A DNA stretch of 64,000 bases from Mactra quadrangularis (GCA_025267735.1 CM046297.1:9980515-10044514), one strand, 5' to 3'; counted from the first letter of the stretch, positions 23,174 through 34,985 are shown. Numbers and translations are program-made. Notes: generated from the sequence alone by a model not told the origin.

Positions 23174-25044
23174 GCCGCCCGGCTAGCTCAGCTGCTAGCA
23201 CGCAAGTCTACTGATCAAGGGGTCGTGGGTTCGATTCCCGGGCGGGGCATACTTTCGTGGAGCTTGGTCTTGAAATTATTTCTACGGCCATTCTCCCTCC
23301 TACCAATGACTATACCCCTGCAAACAAAGTTTTCGGGGGTATACTGGAATCACCCTGGTGGTTGGTTGGTTGGTTGGTCGGTCGGTCGGTTGGTTGGAAG
23401 TGTGGTCTGTCCCAAAAAATTTATACATTTGTAGTATGTTTATTTCTTAATGTATTTGAATAGAAGCTGTTATATATCATGATTTAATGGTGTATACAAA
23501 ACTCATTTAACTATGGAAACATATCTCACTTGTTTAAAATATTTAATTGTGTTATATATGATATTGCATCTTTTTTATTTTTTTCAATTTAATTTAATAA
23601 CTGCATAGTATGCATGTTTCTCAAGATTTTTTTTTCTCAACCAATATTGATAGAGTTTTGCACACAAGTTCACATTCTTACAGTTGATGAGTGAATGCAG
23701 TTTATGATAATTCAAATTCAACTTGTGGCCTTTTTGAATTTGATTTAATGAAACAACAGTATTGTATGCTTATTTACATACAAATTTTGAAAAGAAATTG
23801 CGTACAAGGACTCACTATTAGGGCTTCAATTAGACCTGAGACCTCGGGTTTTGACGCACAAAAATTCGAAAATACCCCTTTTTGACCCTCATTAATTTCT
23901 TAACATATTTTAATAGAATTTTGCACACAAGTTCGAATTCTTACAGTTGATGTGTACATGTACTTTATATCAATTCCAATTCAAAATAGCTGACTGGCTG
24001 CCATCTTGAATTTTTTAAATTTGATTTAATAACTGTAAGTATGCTTATTTCTCATATTTTTTTCTTAACCAATTTTGATAGAATTTTGCACACAAGTCCA
24101 AATTCTTACAGTTGATGTGTACATGCACTTTATATCAATTCCAATTCAAAATGGCAGACTGGCTGCCATCTGTATTTTTTTATTTGATATTATAACAGTA
24201 TTGCATGCTTATTTCCATATGGATTTTGAGAAAAAATTGCATACAAGGTCTCACTATTACAGTTGATTAGTAAGACTTTTCTTCACTATTTTATATTCAA
24301 AATGGCTGACTGGTGGCCATCTTGAATTTTTATTTAAATTACTGTATAGTATGCTGTTTCTTACTCAAATTTCGCAAAATTGTGCACACATGTCTTTCTA
24401 ATATCTTGTGAAGCAAACATCTATTTTCTCAGCCCATTTTAATAAGATCGTGCTTACAAATTCTTGCTGATGACATTTATATGTATTTTTTCTTGAATTC
24501 AAATTCAAATTGACAAACTAATGGCAATCTTGAATTTTTTTATAATGTTGGGAAGATAAGTTTAAATGTGATCACTCTTTGTCTGTTGTTCCACTTTACA
24601 TTCTTAATAACCAAATGGTGTTCATTTTCATGTAAAAATCATTTGAAATATAACAACTACTGTTCATTTTGCTTTTTCTTATCCATAGTAAATTGCGCTG
24701 TAATTTGCTGTTTATTTCCAATTTGATGTTTGCATCCTGTTTTTTATGGTTTTTATGCTTCTTACAACATTTACCCTTTTGGACTTCAACAATGTTGACT
24801 TGCGGTCATCTTGAAATGTTGCCGTTGCGGGGGTATTTTCGCCACTGGTGTCTAGTTCTAGTTTTTAATTATGTAGGGCAGTTGTCAGTCACTGACGAAA
24901 GTATGTACTTAGCTAAGTTAGTTAACAGCTAAATCCAGAGATTTAGCCTTTCCAGGAGGAGTGAGTAGGTTGACTGACCGCCGTATATGTCCTATACAAT
25001 GTGTTGCTACGGCGTTAAACCCAACAAAACAAACGAACAAACAA
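23174..25044 (+). mobile_element. SINE-A copy split by a ~1.55-kb insertion
   Basis: The 5' part (23174-23310: head, A box TAGCTCAGCTGCTAG, B box GGTTCGATTCC, body to CTCCTACCAATGA) and the 3' part (24866-25044: TAATTATGTAGGGC through GTTGCTACGGCGTTAAACCC and AAACAAACGAACAAA) are complementary parts of one SINE-A. The intact copy at 47328 reads CCAATGATTATTAATTATG across the junction. Nothing of the SINE is missing or repeated, as expected if a later element inserted here. Confidence 0.75.
23311..24865 (+). mobile_element. Helitron-like non-autonomous element with ~140-bp tandem units
   Basis: The insert begins TATACCCCTG...CGGGGGTATACTGG. It then has a GGTT/GGTC microsatellite (23358-23397) and a degenerate tandem array (23600-24545), and ends with CCGTTGCGGGGGTATTTTCG and GTGTCTAGTTCTAG. 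Array units carry TTTTGCACACAAGT, CTTACAGTTGATG, CAAAATGGCNGACTGG and GCCATCTTGAATTTTT. Units start near 23652, 23790, 23914, 24080, 24229 and 24371. CTAG near the right edge fits a Helitron CTRR end, and there is no obvious TSD. The layout resembles bivalve 'pearl' elements with core repeats; identity is not proven. Confidence 0.5.
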
Positions 25045-25569
25045 CCTATATTTTGGTTTGGACAATGTGGTACTGCTTAGTAGTAAAAATTTGGTTCGGG
25101 CAAGTAAAACATTTAGCTGGACAGTCTTGATGTCGAGCCCTGAAACAGGATTTTGTCCAAGGACTTCTGGGCATAACTGTAGATGTATGGTAAGATGAAG
25201 TAAATTGTTAACATATTACAGTTGATCAATGTTTATCAGTGTACACTGAGATAAGTTGATGGAAAAACAATCCAAACAATGTAATTGAAGCTACAATTAA
25301 TCAAAGTGTTAAAGGAATGTTAGGTTGAGATTAAAGACTGTAAGCTGAGCTGAGCAGTTTTATAGATCTACCAAAGACTTTTAGATAAGTTTATGAGGTA
25401 ACAATTTGGTGCAGAAGTTTCCAGCTAGTGAGGACAGGGTGGTCTTGACTGTATTGTCAAAATGGTCTTAAATTTGTGACTATTTGTAGCCATTGCCTTA
25501 ATCACCCACTGGCCTTGAGCCTACGACATGTATTAATACTGGATTTAAAGCATTGTCTACACTTTTGGT
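25045..25569. other. No gene; small repeat remnant
   Basis: 25090-25141 (GGTTCGGGCAAGTAAAAC...GATGTCGAGCCC) is a remnant of the GTCGAGCCC repeat seen at 1246 and 9374. The rest is unclassified. Confidence 0.45.
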
Positions 25570-25810
25570 TATTTTACACATCCAGCGCACCTAACCTAGC
25601 TTTCCTGGACCATTGTCTATAACCAGTACTCACCTACTCTTCCACTAGGCCTCAAACTTCTCCATATTATCTAATCAATGGAGGAAAATCGTCGTTAATG
25701 TCAAATTTTCATTGGAGGGTATAACCTCCCTGGGTGGGATTTGATCCCGCACCCCCTCGGGCACAAGATTCCAAATCCCGACGCACTACCAACTGTGCTA
25801 TCGACCCGGG
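25570..25810 (-). mobile_element. SINE-B copy (second tRNA-headed family)
   Basis: Minus strand: CCCGGGTCGATAGCACAGTT head, GGTAGTGCGTCGGG, B box GGGATCAAATCCC, body with GGAGAAGTTTGAGGCC and GGTCCAGGAAAGCTAGG, then a shortened tail. Closest relative here is 61436-61726. Confidence 0.85.
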
Positions 25811-27931
25811 TTAAGTTGATTTTTATGTTCATAATGGTAGTTGACTAGCCTTAATATATAAAATACTAAAATAGTCAAAATAGACAATGAAAAACTAGCT
25901 GAAAGTATGTATTGTTTGTATTACATCAAGTATAATATGTCAATATTTGACTGCTAGTACAATAAATACATCTTTCTACTACCATAACTTATATATATTA
26001 TACCTTCTGGTATGTAAATATTATAACTCAAGTGTAGCGTGTCATTTATTCACACCCTTGTCACAAATATGTTTGAACTTATCTTTACTTTAACTATACT
26101 AACTTGTTCAGTTTTTGATTTATGGTTGTCTTGAATATTTAAAATGATTGTTGAAGTTGTTAGGTTGTTACTGTTAAACTTGTTAATTTAATCAAAACAT
26201 GTCTAGCGTAGCAAACATTCTCTGGGTGTTTCAATTACAATCATCTTATTGTACAATGGCAATTGTGCTAATGCAGAGTAAGGGGCACTGTACTTACCTT
26301 GTCCTTTCTATACTGCACCTTTCTCTTTTTGTATTACTCAAATTGTCCCTTTTTGTACTCCTTTCTGCCCCCATCTTCTCCAAACCCCTTTCCATCTATG
26401 CTGCTTTGCTTTTTTCCTGCCACTGTTTTTCTCCTACTCTGTTAGATCTACTACCCTTTTACTCTCCTACTGCCACATTTCTTGTACCCTTTTTGATACC
26501 CTGTCCTTTTGCTATTCTCCCAGCCCCCTATTCTCTCCTTTCTCAGCAATTTCTTCAAAAACTGTATCTGACAGATCTGAGCAGGAAGATGTAATATGTA
26601 TAAGGAAATGTATAAGGAAAGTGGTTAAGAAAAAAATAATATAAAGTTTGTGGGGCATAACAATGAAATTTGTTGAACCGACAATCATAGTAAATTATCT
26701 AGCGCATATAAATCAATTTTATATTGAGGAAAGTGGTTTTGAAATTTTTAATGTGTGAAGGAGTTTACATTCAAAGGTTTAGGACAGTCACACCTACATG
26801 TACAGTATAATTTGTTTATTGTGTATTCCGAGGATCTGTCTGTATACTGAGACACTATTGTCTATCAACATCAGACACTGCAATAAAATATCTCTTTAAA
26901 TTTATTTAACGTGAAAGAAAGATGGTAAAATGTTAGACAATCAACTGTAAATCAAATATTTGACAGTTTTATCAACAATTTAAGATCTTATGACAGTGGT
27001 TTGTTGGACGTAAAGTTATGTCCCTTTATATAAAAGGGTTAGGGGAATAATAAGGATAAAACTCCTTGCTTGGTATTTATATATGGCTTAAAATACTCTG
27101 TATAGAGGGAAGATTTATTTGTTATATTTTACCACAAAGACTCTATGTAATTAGTTGAGTGTTTTCAAGCATAACTAAGTAAATATTGGCTTGGCTATTT
27201 AAGAGTCCATTGAGCAAGTTTAATGTACTAAGACAATGTAAACAATCTAAAAACTTGTTTTAAAACCCTTAAGGCATTTAAGACTTATCTTTAAAACTGA
27301 TAGTTTAGACAAAATCTTGAACCATCTTTGCCTTAGGCGCTCTCCTTTTATAGTATAGTATTAAAATCTAACTAATAATCAATTGGTAACTTAATCAATT
27401 GGTCAGTGCGGTTATTTTACAATTTATACTGATTATAGTATTTTGTCCACACGCCTTCACGGTCTGGTAGCTTTGTAACGGTCACTGACTCCGAATCACA
27501 GTTGTATCTCCATTTTAGTGGGCATTGGGCTAGGGCTTGGAGACCTACTAAGAGTCTTCATCTCAACCCACGAGCTTTATAAGTCATTGACTAGTGAAAC
27601 TTGATGTGTGATAGTGAAAATGACTTTTTTCATAAAGCATGATAAATTGGACTGGTGCACAAGAAAATCTAAAGAGGAAGACTGCCTACTATGGCTTTTC
27701 AAGTGGAAAACCCTACATGTAGTGATCCCAGACATAATGATTTGGTGAACTGTCCACCACTCATATTTGTGTATGACACTTACTCTTGAAAAGGAGGGTA
27801 AAACAATATAAAGCAGTTTTGATTAAAAACATATCTATGACTTAAATGTTACTCTGTATTACAATGGGTTAGAATAAAACTGTTCTTAGTCCTTCTTTAT
27901 TTACATATAATGTATTATTTTAAAAATTCTA
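25811..27931. other. No gene identified; pyrimidine-rich patch at 26290-26560
   Basis: An open frame of 131 codons (26199-26594) runs through a C/T-rich stretch (CTCCTTTCTGCCCCCATCTT) and encodes mostly Leu, Phe, Ser and Pro, as pyrimidine-rich DNA would by chance. The start (CTAATGCAGAGTAAGGGGC) resembles the core of MITE-C at 11336, so it may be a decayed foldback. Confidence 0.4.
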
Positions 27932-28113
27932 TACAACTGTCATTGGTGCATACATTAATCCCCCTGATTTAAATATCTGATGTATGCTGGATATTCCCTG
28001 TTAATAGATAGGTTTTATATTTTTTATTGATACTTAGTACAGAAGTACTTTAGTGTGTACATTTGTATTTAAATCAGTGGGATTAATGTAATATGTGCCA
28101 CTGACAGCTGAAT
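27932..28113. mobile_element. MITE-F copy 1
   Basis: TACAACTGTCATTGGTGCAT, ATTAATCC and CTGATTTAAATA at the left are mirrored by TATTTAAATCAG, GGATTAATG and GCCACTGACAGCTGAAT at the right. A second full copy lies at 57944-58170. Right-end halves lie at 53693-53744 and 56381-56447. Confidence 0.75.
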
Positions 28114-28529
28114 AAAAAGTAACAATAGAGCAGTTTTGTGATGTGACCAATCAAGTTTTTTTGTTTTGTTTTCAAGTTCAATTCATATATAGTTACTTCA
28201 TATAGCTCAAACATGATAGTGTTTTGCCAATACAATTTACATGTATGTACAGTTTGAAAAAATCAACAACAAAAGAAACAAACAAACAATACAATAATAA
28301 GAAAAAAGATAAGATAAAAACAAAGAAAGGAGAAGAAGAAAAGACACATGTATATGTAAAAGTGATTTACATGGATAAACATTACCTAGTATTATTTTTT
28401 TCTTTTTGTAAGTTTAATTGCCAAGTAAATAATTTTTTATAGTTTTAGAGTTATATATAATATATATTACCCAAGGTTTGCATAAAATTACTATAATATG
28501 CTTGAATCAACAGTTTAGTTTTCCTATCC

Positions 28530-28815
28530 AGGCCGATCCAGGATTTTTTTAGGTGGGGGGGGTCCAAACTTTCTAGGGGGGTCCGAACCACAAACCACAA
28601 CCACATTATAAACATTTTGCAGAAAAAATGCAACATATTGATAATAAAAACTACATTACCATTAAATCTGTGTTAAGCACTGAGAAAAATTGCTTCATGT
28701 TACTTAAAAATGACTTACAGGCAAAAAATACACTAATGGACAGGTAAATTTCCAAATTCTAGGGGGGGGGGGGGGTGTCTGGATCCCCTTGACACCCCCC
28801 CCTTGACACCCCCTA
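28530..28815 (-). mobile_element. Repeat G copy 1 (GGATCCAGG-ended, poly-G)
   Basis: Begins CCGATCCAGGATTTTTTTAG, with G runs, then CACAACCACATTATA, GCAACATATTGATAATAAAA and ACACTAATGGACAGG, ending in a 14-G run and GTCTGGATCCCC. The same words occur in reverse at 45313-46845. Confidence 0.72.
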
Positions 28816-29202
28816 TGTCCTCTCATAAAGAAGTTAAAGTATTGTAGTAATATAATACAGAATGATTTGTTTAGTTGTGTTATATTGTATCTATGATATA
28901 AATTATTCATTTTATGTATTGGAATTTCTGATTTTCTGTAGAGATGATGTATTTGTTGATACATTGTATCCTAGCATGACCTTGACCTTGAAACCATTTA
29001 GTTTGATGTTCTATATTTGTTTAAATGATAGATATTAATTGATATTCATGGATTATAACTAAGGCTAGCTGATGTTGCAAAACTAACTCACTGTGACAAT
29101 CAGGAAGTTCTGTGATTGGTTTAAATCTTAAACATCGTGCCAAGTTAGCTTATTATAGCAAGCCTTGGCTGTCAATCTATGTGTACAATCTCCGTAAAAA
29201 CA

Positions 29203-29592
29203 GCCTGTAGAGCGTTGTCGTACAGGATCTCTAAGATCTCAATGGAGGGTCACGTCGAGATGACCTTTATGTCAACCAGTCGGTGTGCAGCTTTCATCTA
29301 GACAAAACACTATTGATAACATTTTGATTTGTAATTTCTGTTTTAAGACCAAGATTTGCAAGCTTATTTTACAGCGGTATTATTCAAAGTCTGCGATTGG
29401 ACAGTTCATTTCAAATTGCCTGATGTAGACTATGTAAACAAGTTACTAATCATAACAATTTCGTCATGAATACTATGATGCGAAAAGGTCACCTGAAAGT
29501 GACCCTCTTTTGAAAATGGCCAGATCTAAATTAGCGAGTAGGTGAGCGGAAAATTTTAGATCGGGTTTTAATCGGATTGTGTGTAGTAGAGC
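29203..29592 (+). repeat. ~390-bp direct repeat, copy 1
   Basis: Shares CCTGTAGAGC, GTACAGGATCTCT, GAGATGACCTTT, ACACTATTGATA, TTGCGATTGG-like and AGGTCACCTGAAA segments in order with 30576-30958. The two copies lie in the same direction about 1.37 kb apart. Class unknown; they could be remnants of LTRs, but TG...CA ends are not evident. Confidence 0.68.
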
Positions 29593-30575
29593 TAAAATAC
29601 AATGCTTGTACTTCCTTGGCCTCTAGTAGCTTTTATGGGGACATTTTTGAGTGTCCTTGTATACTTCTTACTCATATGGATCTGGGATCTCTAAGCTTGT
29701 ATCATGGATTTTAATTGAATGAGCATGGTCCCTTATAATAACGGTGTACTTATCAGTTTTGGCCAGTGTAATGAGAGACTTGTGTTACCCAACTGAACAA
29801 AATGAGAAATAAACCTCTAATTGTACATGTTATTTTTCATTTCTTCTCAAAAATATAAAATATCTCATTAAATAATATACATTTGGTGCCCAACCATAAA
29901 AACCTAGCTTGAAATTTAATCATTGCGCTCCAAGAATTTGAGGACAGATTTTGGTAAGGAGTTATAAATATATTTTGGTTGCCTGTAGGGAAGACATTTT
30001 GCGAAAAACTAACTGTCACAAATAAAAAGACTCACAATCCTAAGTTAGGTTGTTATGGGCAGTCAGTCAATCCCTAATGTTGATTTCTTTTTTCACTCTT
30101 ACAATTACAGGGTATGATTTTATTGATAAGAACAGAGCTAAACAAATACATATAGACCATATGTTGATGTAAATGTTCCTATATTTCATGGCCAGCTGTC
30201 ACCACTATGGTGATAGGACTATTAACAGATCTAAATAGAAGAAAGTTGTGCTTAATGTATCTTGTTTAACATGTTGGAAAATTTTACATTAAAATTCAAA
30301 AAAATTGTGCATGTAAATATTTTGCATTAATAATTTTATACAAACTCTGTATGTCATGTTATTATATCAGTCTGTTGCCTTGGTGATTTAGTTATATATT
30401 TATGTTTATATACAATATGACTCAGTATGAAATATTATATTTTGTAGTTCGTTTTTAATTCATGATGATTATTGTACTCAATGGCTGAAATTTTCCTCAA
30501 CAGTTATAGCAAAAACAAGAATGCACCCTTTGCGAATAACTGAGTATGTGCTGTGTTATCTCTGTGAATAGATAT
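29593..30575. other. Spacer between the two direct repeats; no gene seen
   Basis: No reverse transcriptase or other retroelement motif was visible between the repeats, which weakens an LTR-element reading. A small GTTAGGTTGTTATGGGCAGTC remnant is at 30042. Confidence 0.45.
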
Positions 30576-30958
30576 CCTGTAGAGCACTGTCATACAGGAT
30601 CTCTATAAGGTTCCCTAGAAGAGTCATGCCGAGATGACCTTTGTGTGGACCAATTAATGCATATCTTTTATCTAGTCGAAACACTATTAATAGCATTTTG
30701 GTTTCGTAATTTCTATTTATAGACCGAGGTTTGAGAGCTAATTTGACGGTGGTGTTATTCACAGGCTGTGATTGGATGGCTTATTTCAAATTGCTTGATA
30801 TAGATGATGTAAACAAATTACAAAACATAATGATTGTGTCATGAATATTATAATGAGAAAAGGTCGCCTGAAATTGACTCTCGTAACAAAACATTCAGAA
30901 CTAAATTAGCAAGTAGGCTTTTTAGATTGGTTTTTTATCAGATTGAGTGCTAAGTAGG
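30576..30958 (+). repeat. ~390-bp direct repeat, copy 2
   Basis: Diverged counterpart of 29203-29592, with similar order and orientation throughout and many substitutions, so the duplication is old or both are independent insertions of one family. Confidence 0.68.
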
Positions 30959-31827
30959 ATGCGCGCGCTATTCTTAGCATAAGAAATCACTTTGTAGGGC
31001 AAGGCACTGGCTTATTGTTGCTTTATGTTAATACTATCGATATGTTAACAAAAATGAACTACAGTCATACTGTATAATACAGTCTGTATTTAACTCTGGA
31101 ATTAGTGAGGTTGTTGATTTGATGTTGTACAAATTGTTGCTCTTAAATAGTATTTTTGAATTATGATAATTTTACTCATACATTTTTACTCTGTAGATGT
31201 GCTGATGACATACCTTTTATGAGGCAGATTTAATCTGTAAATACAAAAAAACATTTGTTATGACCTTCTAATTGTCTCGACCATTATGTACTCATCAATG
31301 TATTTGAATGGTTATGTTATTGATGTAATTGACATTTTCATTACATGTGTATTGACCTAACTTGTCTATAGTTCACATATGTTTGATATACTGGAGCATA
31401 AAGGATCTACTTAAAGACTAATCAAAATTATGATAACATTACTGGATGAGTTTATTATCTTCAAATTTATGAACCTATATCTGAATATGAGTCCAACATA
31501 TATTACTCTTAGATTACTATGGCCACATTTGCTGCATTACTTACATGATGACATGTACAAAAATGTACTAAAATTTCCCTACTTGGGTTTAAAATCCTTT
31601 TGTATATGTACTGTGCCCATCATGGCCCTTTAAATGTGAAAACACGGGCAGTTTCTGTTTTCTGATTTGTTATTGCATGAATTTTCTCCATAAAGGAATG
31701 TATTTGCTCCATGTGGAAGATTAAGCAACTCAAGGCAGGTGACTTTGTATGGCTCTGTCAAACAAAATGGCATAGTAAAATTATGAGATTTGGGTCTAGT
31801 AGCTCAAGACTGATAGTACGTCTGGTA
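30959..31827. other. No gene identified
   Basis: AT-rich DNA without recognised repeats. The open frame at 31430-31633 has no known domain. Confidence 0.5.
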
Positions 31828-31842
31828 AACTGGTGGTTTTGT

Positions 31843-32140
31843 TTGTTTGTTTTTGTTGGGTTTAACACCGTATCAACACATTGTATAGGTCATATAATGG
31901 CGGTCAGTTGTTACCTACTCACTCCTCCTGGAAAGGCTAAATCTCTGGACTTTAAGCTGTTAACCAACTACAAAGCGCATACTTTCGTCAGTGACAGACA
32001 ACTGTCCTACATAATTTGAAATCATTGGTAGGAGAGAGAATGGCCAAGCTCCACGAGAGTATGCCTCGCCCGGGAATCAAACCCATGACCCCTCTATCTG
32101 TAGACTTGCGTTCTACCAACTGAGCTAGCCCGGCAGCTTT
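31843..32140 (-). mobile_element. SINE-A copy with perfect 15-bp TSD
   Basis: AACTGGTGGTTTTGT occurs at 31828-31842 and again at 32141-32155, the duplicate expected from target-primed insertion. Minus strand: GCTGCCGGGCTAGCTCAG, GTTGGTAGAACGCAAG, B box GGTTTGATTCC and tail CAAAAACAAACAAAC. This copy sets both ends of the family. Confidence 0.93.
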
Positions 32141-32624
32141 AACTGGTGGTTTTGTATGGATCTGTCAGACAAAACCAACCATTGTGATAAAACTATTGGT
32201 TTAATGTCTTAGTATATGAAAATGACATAAAACTGCTGTCTTATGATAAACAGAGAATGTAATTGACTTATATATGGTAATAAATATTGTATGTTTGATC
32301 TTGTAACATCTGTGTCCAGTCAAGACTGACTGTTGTAAAACATGTCGTAAAATACTAATACAGATGATATAAGACGTATAATTTGGAACTCAAATTTGCG
32401 GGGGTTTTCTGTCCCAAACTCCCCACAGTGAATATTTCCCTTTAATAAATCAATAACCACTGCCACTACAAGTAAATTTGTCTCTCAGAGAGCCAAATTT
32501 TTTTTTATCTTTTCCGTTACATTTCAATATTTTCTACAAATTGAGTCTTCTTGTAGTAAATTATGATAATCAAAGCACAAAAAAATGATAAAAAATAGTT
32601 TTAATTAAGAATTTGTAAAAATAA

Positions 32625-32742
32625 CAAAGCGTGACGTAAGCACTATGAGGAAGTTGGGCATTCTATAATTAGATGGTATTACTAGCGTCATGTGATTTAC
32701 TTGTTGGCAGTGGTTTAAGTTGCAAAGCGTGACGTAAGCACT
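32625..32742 (+). repeat. Duplicated CRE-like box (CAAAGCGTGACGTAAGCACT x2)
   Basis: An identical 20-bp word occurs at 32625-32644 and 32723-32742, each containing TGACGTAA, a CREB/ATF-type half-site. GTGACGTAAGC also suits bZIP factors. Whether they act as enhancers is unknown; they may be part of an unclassified repeat. Confidence 0.6.
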
Positions 32743-32826
32743 TGAGGAGTTTGTTTCTGTCCATGCACCGATGGATCACATCTGCAACACAGACATAGAT
32801 TTGTTCATCTTAAATTTTCATAAGTT

Positions 32827-32927
32827 CTAGTCCAATTTATTACATTTTTACAGGCATTTACTAAGTTGTTAACTAGCCCAATTTATTACATTTTACAGGC
32901 ATTTACTAAGTTGTTAACTAGCCCAAT
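32827..32927 (+). repeat. Tandem duplication, ~46-bp unit x2
   Basis: CTAGTCCAATTTATTAC...GTTGTTAA is followed at once by CTAGCCCAATTTATTAC...GTTGTTAA, almost identical. A recent local duplication. Confidence 0.85.
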
Positions 32928-33008
32928 TATACATGACGTGTATAAAAAATGTAATTTACACAGACCTTGACAATTATGTCAATTATCCTCCATTAATAAG
33001 TTATATGC

Positions 33009-33421
33009 ATGGCTCGAATTTAAGCTTGCATACTCGCAAAATGCGAGTGGATTTTGAAAATTGCAAGTAACTTTAATTTTAACTCGCAAATTTTTGCAAG
33101 TTTAAATCTACAAAAACATATTTCTGTCTAAACTTATGAGGCTTAAATCAGCCTTTAAACAGCCAGATAGGTCGATAGTATAACTAGTAATTAAAGAAAG
33201 ATTCCCTGTAAAGACATGTTAGATATTCTTTGTAATGCCCTTGTTCTATATATGTTTAAATATTGTACTATGTTGTCTTTATATTGCATATATGAACAGT
33301 TACTATATATGCTATTAAAGTTTGAAGAAAAAATGCAAGTGATTTTTTCATTTTGCGAGTTGAAATAAAATCAACTCGCGGAAACGTGCAAGTCCTTTTT
33401 TTTTGTTAAATTTGAGCCCTG
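33009..33421. mobile_element. hAT-like MITE (GGCTCGAATTTAA...TTAAATTTGAGCC)
   Basis: Ends ATGGCTCGAATTTAA and TTAAATTTGAGCCCTG are inverted repeats. Subterminal ACTCGC and TGCAAGT words repeat in both halves (CTCGCAAAATGCGAG, CAACTCGCGGAAACGTGCAAG). The flanks share only TATATG imperfectly, so the 8-bp TSD has decayed. Confidence 0.7.
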
Positions 33422-33425
33422 ATAT

Positions 33426-33588
33426 ATGGAGAAGTTTCCGGCCTTGTGGAAGGGTAGGTTAGTACTCAGGTTATAGATAAGGGTCCAGGAAAGCTAGGTT
33501 TAGTACGCTGGATGTGGTAAAATGACCTAAAATTGTGTTGACGAGTTAAACCCAATAAAAAAATCAAGAACAAAAACAAACAAAACCT
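33426..33588 (+). mobile_element. SINE-B 3' half (5' truncated)
   Basis: GGAGAAGTTTCCGGCCTTGT, GGGTCCAGGAAAGCTAGG, TTGTGTTGACGAGTTAAACC, then CAAAAACAAACAAAACC. Directly follows the hAT-like MITE. Plus orientation. Confidence 0.8.
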
Positions 33589-33954
33589 GAATCAATTTTC
33601 ACTATACCTGGCTTTGGGCTAGTAGGTCAAGGTGACGATAGAGATCTTGACATATAGATTTCCTATGGATAAGGTATAAATAGGTTCTCTAGAGTTATCA
33701 TAAGTACTTCTTTTATGAAAAGTTAATGCATTTTCAACAAGCATTGTGATATTTTAATGCCTTGATAAGAACATTTGGAGATATTTACATTAGAAAACAT
33801 AAGGTAAAAGTTGTTGATGTTTTATCTTGTAATCTATTGTTTGTATTGTATAATGGAACTATATAAGGAACACTTGAATTAAATTTACTGAGACATTTAC
33901 TTGAGCAGCTTGTTTAGATGTTTTGTGAAAGTGGGTGTGTGCATGCAGGGATGG

Positions 33955-34125
33955 ATGTAGGCAAGGCTTTTCTGAATGGTTGGGAAGGACACGGTAATGT
34001 TACTTTATGAAAGTACATTCAGGGAAAGTTTGTCACAATTTAATAAGTATAAGGGGGGAAGAAAATTCAAAACTCTACGAGTGGAAAAAAATGCATGACT
34101 TTTAAGAAATTTTATGTCATGGACT
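33955..34125 (+). repeat. Repeat H, diverged copy
   Basis: Contains AAGGCTTTTCTGAATG, CATTCAGGGAAAGTTTGTCA, GGGGGGAAGAAAATTCAAAA and GCATGACTTTTAAGAAATTT, in the same order as 54445-54655 and inverted relative to 55147-55335. Confidence 0.55.
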
Positions 34126-34734
34126 GAACAAAATAATTATGCACCTTACTGGGACTTGAACCTTGAGACCCATATTGAGCTTACAAATCCTTCTCCATCT
34201 CCAAGTTATGTCAACAGGAAGTTCCCTGACTCTTAAGAAAGGCATTTTTGTATGAAGAGGTTGTTGGCTCTTTGTGGAAAGGCAAGCAAGTACGGGTTAA
34301 ATTGGTTTTGCCACCATGAATAGCAGCACTCAAACTATACAAATGGTGAAATAATGCAAATAAATGAGCATCCTGTACCATGGATGATTAGTCTACAGGT
34401 TGCAAGTAAACAGGACACTGACTCAGCAAATTTAGTATTTAATGGTTGACATAGAATATAATTATATGAAAATTTTATAAATTTTAATAATATCACTTGT
34501 GTGTGAAATCTGATACTTCCTTTAAAGTATGATTTTGATATATCTATACTAAAATTTGTATATTTTAAGATTTTGTAAGGTATGGTTAGGCTGAACTTTA
34601 TAGTGTTGGGTTTTAGTCTCACTGGAGCTTGGATTAATGAGTCATATCAGTGGTCCTTTATTAAGGTGGTAGTAAGTCGCACAGTAACGTTCCTCTATGA
34701 AGACCACTTTAGTTAAAAATTTAAAGTCATGTGA
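34126..34734. other. No gene identified; a tRNA-like fragment near 34150
   Basis: CTGGGACTTGAACC at 34149 resembles a reversed B box, followed by tRNA-like words, so an old SINE is possible. TTAAGGTGGTAGTAAGTCGC at 34664 looks like the edge of a TTAA-flanked element next to the following repeat. Confidence 0.35.
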
Positions 34735-34985
34735 TTTTTTGCCGGATTTTTCGGGCGGGCATCCAGTGTCGTTAACAGTTGCATTAAAGTTCGCGTTTTA
34801 AAAAGTTTTCAATTTAGCATATATCTCTGCCATTTATTGTAAGATCTTTATGAAACTTCATACAATGATAAAATACCATGTGATGAACAGAATTGGACAG
34901 TAACCACAACTCTATCTGACTTTATTATGGATTATTTCCCTTTTTAATTTTTGCATTAAAGTTTTTAAATCTGGCTTTAATGTGG
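34735..34985 (+). repeat. Dispersed ~240-bp repeat, copy 2
   Basis: Best alignable copy with 41451-41706: GCCGGATTTTTC, CATCCAGTGTCGTTAACAGT, CATTTATTGTAAGATCTTTA, TGAACAGAATTGGACAGTAA and CTTTATTATGGATTATTTCC are shared in order. Confidence 0.72.

Noticed and set aside
26199..26594. 131-codon open frame, apparently hydrophobic
   Set aside because: Driven by a pyrimidine-rich stretch that encodes Leu, Phe, Ser and Pro by composition; no signal of a real exon.
29203..30958. LTR retrotransposon with 390-bp LTRs
   Set aside because: No TG...CA ends, no primer-binding or polypurine site, and no retroelement coding sequence in the spacer.
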